A stretch of DNA of 64,000 nucleotides, taken from Kineococcus sp. NBC_00420. Its GTDB lineage: Bacteria > Actinomycetota > Actinomycetes > Actinomycetales > Kineococcaceae. The position numbers were made by a program, and so were the translations under genes. The notes beneath the pieces were generated by a model. That model did not search any database and was not told the origin of the DNA. It saw nothing but the letters and a program-made list of their open reading frames with translations. The DNA lies in assembly GCF_036021035.1 (NCBI RefSeq), contig NZ_CP107930.1, positions 3,162,001 to 3,226,000 of the forward strand, written 5' to 3'. Below, one piece after another: positions 57,405-64,000 of the stretch (position 1 is the stretch's first letter; the number at the start of each line of letters is the position of its first letter).

Positions 57405-58375
57405 GCTCCGCCAGCCTCGACCGAGGGTTCCGGCGCAGCCGCTCGCGACCTCCGGGTCAGACGCCGGCGAAGACCGGCGCCCAGCGGAACCCGTTGCGGT
57501 TCTGGCCGCAGTACGTCGCGGTGAGCCCGTTCTTCCTGATCTTCGCGGCGTTCGGGCTCTTCCCGCTGGGGTTCTCGGCGTGGCTGGCGTTCCACCGCTG
57601 GGACGGGATCAACCCGGTCACGTTCGCCGGTTTCGACCAGTTCCGCTTCCTGCTGGAAGACGCGACGTTCCGCAAGGCCGTCGTCAACACCATCCTCATC
57701 TGGATCATGGCGACCGTGCCCATGCTCGTCATGAGCCTGGGCATCGCAGCCATGCTGAACGCGGTCAAGCGGTTCCGGACCTTCTACCAGGTGGTCCTGT
57801 TCCTGCCCTCCGTCACCTCGATCGTCGCCATCACCATCTTCTTCAAGGCGATCTTCAACAACCAGGTCGGCGTCGTGAACCAGGTGCTCGAGGGCATCGG
57901 GCTCCCGGGGGTCGAGTGGCTCAGCGGCTACTGGACGATCAAGATCGTGCTGGCGACCCTCATGACCTGGCAGTGGGTCGGGTACAACGCGATCATCTAC
58001 TTCGCCGGTCTGCAGGCGATCTCCACCGAGGTCTACGAAGCGGCGAAGATCGACGGTGCCGGCGCGTTGCGGACCTTCTGGTCCATCACCGTCCCGTTGC
58101 TGCGCCCGATCATCCTGTTCACCGTCGTCGTCTCGACGATCGGGGGCATGCAGACGTTCGCCGAACCGCAGGTCCTCTTCGGCTCGAACGCCTCGATCAA
58201 CCCCAACAGCGGCGGACCGGGCCAGGCGGGTCTGACCATGGTCCTGTACTTCTACCAACAGGCCTTCAACAACAACAACTACGGCTACGGCGCCGCCATC
58301 GCCTACGGGGTGTTCGCCGTCATCGCCGTGTTCGCCGTGCTCAACTGGCGCCTGACCGCCCGTTCGGAGAAGTGA
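57401..58375 (+). CDS. Sugar ABC transporter permease (MalF type)
   Basis: A 324-residue, six-helix permease. PQYVAVSPFFLIFAAFGLF begins the first helix, HRWDGINPVTFAGFDQF follows, and the EAA loop is EAAKIDGAGALRTFWSITVPLL. GTG 57401 overlaps the binding-protein stop (GTGA). It resembles cellobiose-type CebF permeases, a hint at an oligosaccharide rather than a monosaccharide. Confidence 0.94.
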   Translation: MSSASLDRGFRRSRSRPPGQTPAKTGAQRNPLRFWPQYVAVSPFFLIFAAFGLFPLGFSAWLAFHRWDGINPVTFAGFDQFRFLLEDATFRKAVVNTILIWIMATVPMLVMSLGIAAMLNAVKRFRTFYQVVLFLPSVTSIVAITIFFKAIFNNQVGVVNQVLEGIGLPGVEWLSGYWTIKIVLATLMTWQWVGYNAIIYFAGLQAISTEVYEAAKIDGAGALRTFWSITVPLLRPIILFTVVVSTIGGMQTFAEPQVLFGSNASINPNSGGPGQAGLTMVLYFYQQAFNNNNYGYGAAIAYGVFAVIAVFAVLNWRLTARSEK

Positions 58376-58380
58376 TCGAG

Positions 58381-59268
58381 ATGGTTGCGCAGAACACGCT
58401 CACCTCCCGCGGTCGGGACACCGGCGGCACCCCCACCCGCAGGAACAAGGGGGTCAGGAGCTCCGCGAAGTGGGCTCACCTCCCCCTGGTCCTGACGACG
58501 CTGCTGCTGCTCTTCCCGTTCTACTGGACCGTGGTCATGGCCACGAACACGAACGCGGACTACTACCTCACCCCGCCCAAGGTGGTTCCGGGTACGCACC
58601 TGCTCGAGAACGTCTCCTCGGTCCTGACGAGCATCAACTTCTTCGGCTCGATGGCCAACACCGCCATCGTCGCCGTCTCGGTCACGGTGCTGGTCCTCTT
58701 CCTGGACTCGATGGCGGCGTTCGCCTTCGCCAAGTACGACTTCCCGGCCAAGAAGTTCCTCTTCGGCCTGATGCTGGCGTTCTTCATGGTGCCGGCCCAG
58801 CTCTCGACGGTGCCGCAGTACATCACCATGATCCACATCGGGTGGGTCGGGACCCTGCAGGCGCTCATCGTCCCCGCGGCCGCCAACGCCTTCGGCATCT
58901 TCTGGATGCGGCAGTACATCTCGACGGCCATCCCGGACGAGATCCTGGACGCCGCCGTCGTCGACGGCTGTGGGTTCTTCCGGCAGTACGTCCTCATCGT
59001 CCTGCCGGTCATCCGACCCGGCCTGGCGTTCCTCGGCATCTACACCTTCGTGGCGGCCTGGAACGACTACGTGTGGCCGCTCATCGTGCTCATCAACCCG
59101 GACATGCTGACGCTGCAGGTGGCGTTGTCGCAGCTGAACGCCACCCGGAACACCGACTACGCCGTGGTCATGGCCGGGGCCCTGCTGGCGATCGTGCCGC
59201 TCATCGTCGTGTTCCTCGCCTTCTCCCGGCAGTTCGTCGCCGACTCGGTCAAGGGCGCGGTGCGCTGA
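58381..59268 (+). CDS. Sugar ABC transporter permease (MalG type)
   Basis: A 295-residue, six-helix permease. The EAA loop is DAAVVDGCGFFRQYVLIVLPVI, and the stretch FGIFWMRQYI matches the permease at 36635-37510. ATG 58381 follows the partner stop by five bases. The stop shares a base with the next start (TGATG). No ATPase gene is present in the operon. Confidence 0.94.
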   Translation: MVAQNTLTSRGRDTGGTPTRRNKGVRSSAKWAHLPLVLTTLLLLFPFYWTVVMATNTNADYYLTPPKVVPGTHLLENVSSVLTSINFFGSMANTAIVAVSVTVLVLFLDSMAAFAFAKYDFPAKKFLFGLMLAFFMVPAQLSTVPQYITMIHIGWVGTLQALIVPAAANAFGIFWMRQYISTAIPDEILDAAVVDGCGFFRQYVLIVLPVIRPGLAFLGIYTFVAAWNDYVWPLIVLINPDMLTLQVALSQLNATRNTDYAVVMAGALLAIVPLIVVFLAFSRQFVADSVKGAVR

Positions 59269-60410
59269 TGGCCGCCACCGTCCTGCGGGCCGCCCGGCCC
59301 GAGGACCGGGACGAGGCCGAGGCGCTGGCGGGCGCGGCGTTCTCCGCCGACCCACCCCGACCCGGGCCCGAGGTGGCGGGAACCGCGGAGGTGCTCCGTC
59401 GCGTCGCGCAGGACCCGGCCGACGGCCGGTTGCTCGCCACCTCGACGGCCCGGCTCTGCGGGCAGTGGTGGGGCGGGCGCCGGGTTCCTGCCATCGCGCT
59501 GGGCGGGGTCGCGGTGGACCTCACCGCACGGGGCCGGGGGGTCGGTCGCGCCCTTCTGACCGACACCTTCGACGCGGCCCGGGCCGCGGGGGCGTCGCTG
59601 GTGGCGCTCATCCCGTCCACCCACGGGTTCTACCGGAAGGCCGGCTGCGGGATCGCCGGTCGCCGATCGGTCTACGCCATCGATACCCACGAACTGCGCA
59701 CCCTGCCCCGCCCGGCCGACACACCGGCCTACCGCCGGGCGACCTCCGACGACGTTCCCGCCGTCGCCGCGCTCGTGGCGGCGCACGCGGGCCGCACCAA
59801 CGGTGTGCTCGAGCACGACGCGTCCACCGGGTCCGCCGTGCAGTACGTCGCCGTCCGCGACGACGTGGTGGTCGGCTGGTGCGCGCTCGGACGGCGAGCC
59901 TCCGAACGCGGGAACTACACCGTCACCGTGCTCGACCTGGTGGGCGTGGACCTCGCCACCGAACTCGCCCTCTGGCGCGACCTGGTCGCCGACGAACCCA
60001 GCGCCCGCCAGGTCCACGCCCTGCTCCCGGCGGGCAGCCTGCTGGAGCACCACCTGCCCCGCCAGACCGAACCCGTCGAGGACGCGACGTGGATGCTGGG
60101 TCTGCTCGACGTGCCCGCCGCGCTGGCCGGTCGCGGCTACCCGCGCGGGGTGCGGACCCGGCTGACGCTGGACGTCGGTTCCGACGTCTGGACCCTCGAC
60201 GTCGCCGACGGTTCCGCCCGGGTGGCGGCGGGCGCGGCGGCGGGCCCCCGGGTCCGGCTCGACCTCGCCGACCTCGCCTCCGTCTACGCCGGCCACCTCG
60301 ACCCGCTGAGCGCCCACCACGCCGGTCTCCTCGAGGGGGACGAGGCGGCCGTGGAGTCGCTGCGCACGCTGTTCGCCGGTCCGCCGGCCGTCCTCGCCCG
60401 ACCCTTCTGA
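59268..60410 (+). CDS. GNAT-family acetyltransferase, Eis-like
   Basis: A 380-residue protein of the Eis type: an N-terminal GNAT domain with VAVDLTARGRGVGRALL (the acetyl-CoA loop, about 82-98), a second degenerate GNAT domain, and a C-terminal SCP2-like beta domain (RLTLDVGSDVWTLDV, then LDLADLASVYAGH). Eis proteins acetylate amines of drugs, polyamines or proteins. The ATG shares a base with the permease stop, so it is firmly part of the sugar operon. It may acetylate an amino sugar brought in by the transporter, but that is inference. Confidence 0.86.
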   Translation: MAATVLRAARPEDRDEAEALAGAAFSADPPRPGPEVAGTAEVLRRVAQDPADGRLLATSTARLCGQWWGGRRVPAIALGGVAVDLTARGRGVGRALLTDTFDAARAAGASLVALIPSTHGFYRKAGCGIAGRRSVYAIDTHELRTLPRPADTPAYRRATSDDVPAVAALVAAHAGRTNGVLEHDASTGSAVQYVAVRDDVVVGWCALGRRASERGNYTVTVLDLVGVDLATELALWRDLVADEPSARQVHALLPAGSLLEHHLPRQTEPVEDATWMLGLLDVPAALAGRGYPRGVRTRLTLDVGSDVWTLDVADGSARVAAGAAAGPRVRLDLADLASVYAGHLDPLSAHHAGLLEGDEAAVESLRTLFAGPPAVLARPF

Positions 60411-60426
60411 ACCGCTGGAGAGACCC

Positions 60427-61500
60427 GTGACACTGCGCTGGGGAGTCCTCGGACTCGGCACCATCGCCCGGGCGGTCCACCTGCCGCTCATCGCTCGCCT
60501 GCCCGGGCACGAACTCGTCGCGCTCGCCGACCTCGACCCGGACCGCAGCGCGGAACTCGCCACCCGGTACGGGGCCCGCGCGCTCGACGCCGCCGGGTTG
60601 TTCGCGGCCGACGACGTCGACGCGGTCCTCGTCGCCACCCCCGGGCGGCACGCCGCGCACGCGGTGACGGCGCTGCGCGCCGGGAAGCACGTGCTCGCCG
60701 AGAAACCCTTCGCCCTCTCCGCCGACGAGGCCCGGGCGGCCGCGGAGGTCGCGGCGGCAACGGGGTTGGTGCTGCAGGTCGGGTACATGAAGGTGCACGA
60801 CCGCGCCGTGACGACGGCGGTGGAGGCCCTGCCGGAGATCGGGGACGTGCGCCTCGTCCAGATCAGCGTGCGGCACCCCGTCGACGGCCCCCAGATCGAC
60901 CACCTCCGACTCAGCCCACCCGGTCCGCTGCCCGTCGGTGCCGCGGAACTCATCGCGGCCGACGACGCCGCCGAGAACCGCGCGCTGGACGTCTCCGTCG
61001 GGGCGGACGCCGCGCCCGCCGTCCGCCGCTTGTTCCGCTCGGTGCTGTGCGGTTCCGTGGTCCACGAGTTCTCGCTGCTGCGCTCCCTGGGTTTCGGTCT
61101 CCCGACGTTCGACCACGCCGACCTGTTGGCCTGGGAGGGCGGTGCTCCACCCACGGTGTTCGCGACCGGCAGGTTGGACAACGGCGCCCGGTTCGTCCTG
61201 GACTGGGCGTGGACCCCCGACCGCCCGGACTACCGCGAGACCGTCCGCATCACCGGTTCCGCCGGCGACGTCGAGATCGGGGTGGCGCCGCCCTACCGTC
61301 TCGACGCGACGTCCACCGTCACCGTGGTCTCCCCGCATGGTGAACGTCGCCCGGTGCTGCCGGCCGACGGGGCGTTCCAGCGCCAGCTCGAGTCCTTCGC
61401 CGCCGCCGTGGGCGGGGCGCCCCCGAACCCGCACGCGGGGGTCGAGGGCGCGGTCGCCGACCTGCGGTCGATGCAGCAGCTCCTGGCGGTCCTCCCGTGA
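60427..61500 (+). CDS. Gfo/Idh/MocA-family oxidoreductase
   Basis: A 357-residue NAD(P)-dependent oxidoreductase. WGVLGLGTIARAVHLP (5-20) is the Rossmann start, and VLAEKPFAL contains the conserved EKP. The C-terminal domain has the GYMKVHDRAV and HEFSLLRSLGF segments. GAGAGACC precedes GTG 60427. Together with the next gene it looks like an inositol or sugar oxidation module: dehydrogenase followed by a TIM-barrel isomerase or dehydratase. Confidence 0.9.
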   Translation: MTLRWGVLGLGTIARAVHLPLIARLPGHELVALADLDPDRSAELATRYGARALDAAGLFAADDVDAVLVATPGRHAAHAVTALRAGKHVLAEKPFALSADEARAAAEVAAATGLVLQVGYMKVHDRAVTTAVEALPEIGDVRLVQISVRHPVDGPQIDHLRLSPPGPLPVGAAELIAADDAAENRALDVSVGADAAPAVRRLFRSVLCGSVVHEFSLLRSLGFGLPTFDHADLLAWEGGAPPTVFATGRLDNGARFVLDWAWTPDRPDYRETVRITGSAGDVEIGVAPPYRLDATSTVTVVSPHGERRPVLPADGAFQRQLESFAAAVGGAPPNPHAGVEGAVADLRSMQQLLAVLP

Positions 61501-62423
61501 CCCCGTGGATCGCCAGTGCCCCGGTGAGCTTCGGGGTCTGGGGGCCGCACGTCGGCCCGGCCGACGGGGACGGGAACGACCTGCTGGCCGCCATGGCCGC
61601 GGCCGGGTACCGGGGGAGTGAACTCGGCCCGACGGGCTACCTCGGGGACCCCGACCGGACCGCCGACCTCTTCGCGGCGCACGGGCTCGTCCCGGCCGGC
61701 GTCTACGTCGGTCTGGAACTCGCCGCGGGACGGTGGAGCGAGGAGGCGCGGACGGGTTTCGAGCTCGCCTGCGCCACCCTGCGCGCGACGGTGGACCGCA
61801 GTTCCGTCCCCGGTGCGCCCCCGGCGCCGATCGTCCTCGCCGACGACGGCGCCCCCGGCCTCGACGCGCCGCGGAACCCCGCCGACCGGCCCTCCGGGCT
61901 GGACGACACCGCCTGGGCGGCAGCGGTCCGGGTGCTCGCCGAGGCGGCCGCGATCTGCGCCGACCACGGCCTGCCGACGACGTTCCACCCGCACCTGGGG
62001 ACCTTCGTGGAATCGGGGTGGGAGGTCGAGCGCCTGCTCACGACGACGGACCTCACCGTCGTCCTCGACACCGGTCACGCCCTCCTGGCCGGCACCGACC
62101 CGGTGGCGGCGGTGACGGCGTGGGGTTCCCGCGTCGACCACGTCCACCTCAAGGACGTCCGCCTCGAGCCCCTGCGCCGGGCGCGGGCCACGGGGCCCGT
62201 CCCGTTGCGGTCGTGGTGGTCGGAGGCGAACGTGGTGTTCGGTCAGGGCGACGTGGACCTGCCCGGCGTCGTGACGGCCCTGCAGCGCAGGAACTACGCG
62301 GGATGGCTCGTGGTGGAGCAGGACGTCGCCCCGCACGGCGGGCCGCAGCTCGAGGAGTTCTGCGACGACCAGCAGCACAACCTCGACACGCTGACGGCGA
62401 TGGTGTCGCAGGACGGCCGGTGA
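61497..62423 (+). CDS. Sugar phosphate isomerase/epimerase, IolE-like TIM barrel
   Basis: A 308-residue xylose-isomerase-like barrel. SFGVWGPH at about 11-18, YRGSELGPTGYLG with the metal Glu, TTFHPHLGTFVES, VVLDTGHALLAG and VDHVHLKDV give the metal and substrate ligands in the order of IolE/IolI proteins. The family includes inosose dehydratases, ketose epimerases and 3-keto-sugar enzymes. GTG 61497 overlaps the oxidoreductase stop (GTGA). Activity is not decided by sequence alone. Confidence 0.88.
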   Translation: MTPWIASAPVSFGVWGPHVGPADGDGNDLLAAMAAAGYRGSELGPTGYLGDPDRTADLFAAHGLVPAGVYVGLELAAGRWSEEARTGFELACATLRATVDRSSVPGAPPAPIVLADDGAPGLDAPRNPADRPSGLDDTAWAAAVRVLAEAAAICADHGLPTTFHPHLGTFVESGWEVERLLTTTDLTVVLDTGHALLAGTDPVAAVTAWGSRVDHVHLKDVRLEPLRRARATGPVPLRSWWSEANVVFGQGDVDLPGVVTALQRRNYAGWLVVEQDVAPHGGPQLEEFCDDQQHNLDTLTAMVSQDGR

Positions 62424-64000
62424 CCCGGGCGGCGCACGAGCTCCTGCTCGTCGACGCCCTCGCCAAGGTGTTCCCCGACGAGCGACCACGGGAACTCTTG
62501 TCGTCCGAACCCTTGACGGTGTACGCGGGGGAGACCGCGTCGTTCCAGGTCGCCTGGCGGGCACCGTCCACCCGGGACCTCAGCGATCTGCCGCGGCTCG
62601 TCCTCCGGGTCGACGCCGGGCCGGGTTCCCGGGTGACCCTGCACCGGGTCGGTCTCGTCCCGGTGCTGCTCGCGGCCTACGAGGGGGCGGACGAGCACTA
62701 CCTGCGCACGAGTCCGGGGCTCTACCCGGACCCCTTGCACCCGTTGGGTTCCGGAGAACCCGTGGTCTCCGCCGTCGACACCTGGTCGGCGTGGTGGGTC
62801 GACGTCGTCGTCGAGGACCCCGAACGGGCCGGTCCGCGCACGATCGGGGTGGTGGTGTCGACCGAGGACGGCGTCGAGCTGTTCGCCGCCGAGGTCGGGC
62901 TCCGGGTCCACGCCGCGGTGCTGCCGGACGTCGACATCACGATCGCCCACTGGCTGCACGTCGACGCCCTGGCCGACCGCTACGCGGTGGTGCCCTTCGG
63001 GGAACGGCACTGGGAACTCCTGGACCACCACCTCGTGTCCCTGCGGGCGATGGGGGGCAACACGTTGCTCACGCCGCTGTGGACCCCGCCGCTGGACACC
63101 GCCCCCGGCGGGCGGCGCACGTCGACGCAGCTGGTGCGCGTCACCCTCCGGGACGGGAGCTGGTCCTTCGGGTTCGAGAACCTCGACCGCTGGGCGGCGA
63201 CGGCGATCCGGCGGGGTTTCACGACGCTGGAGATGCCGCACCTGTTCACCCAGTGGGGCGCGAAGGCGACCCCGTCGGTGACCGCCGGGACCGACGCGGG
63301 AACCCAGGAGGTCTTCGGCTGGCACGTCCCCGCGACCGACCCGAGCTACCGGGAGTTCCTCGGTCAGCTGGTCCCGCGCCTGCGCGCGCACCTGGGAATC
63401 CGGTGGCCGCAGCTGCGGACGGTCTGGCACGTGAGCGACGAACCCGGTGCGGACGCGCTGCCGGACTACACCGCGGCCCGGGCCGTGGTGGGGAACCTGC
63501 TCGACGGCGCGCGCGTCGTCGACGCCCTCAGCGACCGGCGGTTCCTGACCGCGGGCTCGGTCGACGTCCCCGTCGTGGCGACCGACGCCGTCGGACCGTT
63601 CGCGGCCGCCGGGGACGAGTTCTGGGTCTACCACTGCAACGCCCAGGACCGGGGCGTCTCGAACCGCTTCATCGCCCAGCCGAGCTGGCGCACCCGCGCC
63701 ATCGGGCAGCAGCTCTTCGCCTCCGGTGCGACGGGTTTCCTGCACTGGGGTTTCAACTTCTGGAACAGCCAGTTGTCGACGCGGACCGTCGACCCGTGGC
63801 AGGACCCGAGTTCCGGCGGGGCGTTCCCCGCGGGTGACGCGTTCGTCGTCTACCCCGGAGCGGACGGCCGCCCCGTGGAGTCGTTGCGGCACCGCGCGCT
63901 GCGGCAGGCGGTCGATGACCACCGGGCCCTGCAACTGCTGGGCGCACGGGTCGGCGCGTTCGCGGCTGCGCGGGTCGCCGGCGGGGGGACCGCGATGGCC
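62420..64000 (+). CDS. DUF4091 / GH123-like glycoside hydrolase, 3' truncated
   Basis: The frame is open from GTG 62420 to the window end, 527 codons without a stop, so the C-terminus lies outside. An N-terminal beta domain (about 1-175) leads into a catalytic barrel with MGGNTLLTPLW, HVSDEPG (an Asp-Glu pair like that of GH123 beta-N-acetylgalactosaminidases) and the DUF4091 hallmark FLHWGFNFWNSQ, followed by PAGDAFVVYPG. No signal peptide is seen, so it probably acts inside the cell on the imported oligosaccharide. GTG overlaps the isomerase stop (GTGA). Confidence 0.86.
   Translation, partial: MTRAAHELLLVDALAKVFPDERPRELLSSEPLTVYAGETASFQVAWRAPSTRDLSDLPRLVLRVDAGPGSRVTLHRVGLVPVLLAAYEGADEHYLRTSPGLYPDPLHPLGSGEPVVSAVDTWSAWWVDVVVEDPERAGPRTIGVVVSTEDGVELFAAEVGLRVHAAVLPDVDITIAHWLHVDALADRYAVVPFGERHWELLDHHLVSLRAMGGNTLLTPLWTPPLDTAPGGRRTSTQLVRVTLRDGSWSFGFENLDRWAATAIRRGFTTLEMPHLFTQWGAKATPSVTAGTDAGTQEVFGWHVPATDPSYREFLGQLVPRLRAHLGIRWPQLRTVWHVSDEPGADALPDYTAARAVVGNLLDGARVVDALSDRRFLTAGSVDVPVVATDAVGPFAAAGDEFWVYHCNAQDRGVSNRFIAQPSWRTRAIGQQLFASGATGFLHWGFNFWNSQLSTRTVDPWQDPSSGGAFPAGDAFVVYPGADGRPVESLRHRALRQAVDDHRALQLLGARVGAFAAARVAGGGTAMA

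Noticed and set aside
1-64000. Genomic island or prophage in the window
   Set aside because: No integrase, transposase, phage gene, tRNA or flanking repeat was seen, and codon and base use look even except for short AT-richer promoters.

Overview
The window comes from a very GC-rich bacterial chromosome. Third codon positions are almost always G or C, GTG is the commonest start codon, and genes are packed with GTGA, ATGA or TGATG overlaps. A bacterial proteasome activator gene (41081-41698), Tat-type lipoprotein signal peptides, sugar ABC operons without their own ATPase and leaderless promoters all point to an actinobacterium. My best guess is Kineococcus or a close relative; that is an inference from gene content, not a proven assignment. 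I see no rRNA, tRNA, CRISPR array, prophage or insertion sequence. The region reads as a native chromosome specialised in sugar and peptide uptake.

Layout. 1-5710 (+): a polyol or rare-sugar operon holding the end of a periplasmic sugar-binding protein, two xylulose-reductase-like SDRs, an FGGY kinase, a class I aldolase and a kinase-phosphatase fusion. 5720-10754: a lipid kinase, serS, and a ROK kinase gene divergent from a DeoR regulator. 10840-12989 (+): a Gfo/Idh/MocA oxidoreductase preceded by a tiny coupled ORF, then a Cof-type phosphatase. 13005-25580 (-): one chain of twelve genes with a peptide ABC transporter, a D-aminopeptidase, an isoaspartyl peptidase, a DUF885 protein, an alpha/beta hydrolase, an SDR, a ketopantoate-reductase-like enzyme and an internal RpiR regulator. 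This is the most interesting candidate system in the window.

25939-31432 (+): an orphan sugar-binding lipoprotein, a LacI regulator and a fucose operon (aldo/keto reductase, fucose mutarotase, alpha-L-fucosidase). 31377-38356: a divergent LacI gene facing an arabinoside operon (GH51 arabinofuranosidase, binding protein, two permeases, PhyH-type oxygenase). 38395-45753: mostly housekeeping or stand-alone genes, including a Cof-type phosphatase, a trypsin-like protease with a small partner protein, the proteasome activator with a neighbour that may start at CTG, a PAP2 phosphatase, an aldo/keto reductase, an SDR and a TerD-VWA protein.

45746-55243: a PfkB kinase divergent from a glycoside-degrading cluster (GH4, GH38 alpha-mannosidase, GH2 beta-galactosidase, phosphodiesterase-like protein). 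55231-64000: a DeoR regulator divergent from another CUT1 sugar operon (binding protein, two permeases, Eis-like acetyltransferase, oxidoreductase, TIM-barrel isomerase, DUF4091 glycosidase cut by the window end).

Together the genes describe an organism that cleaves plant or glycan side chains (fucose, arabinose, mannose, galactose), imports the products through several binding-protein systems that probably share one ATPase encoded elsewhere, and controls each operon with a local LacI, DeoR or RpiR regulator.
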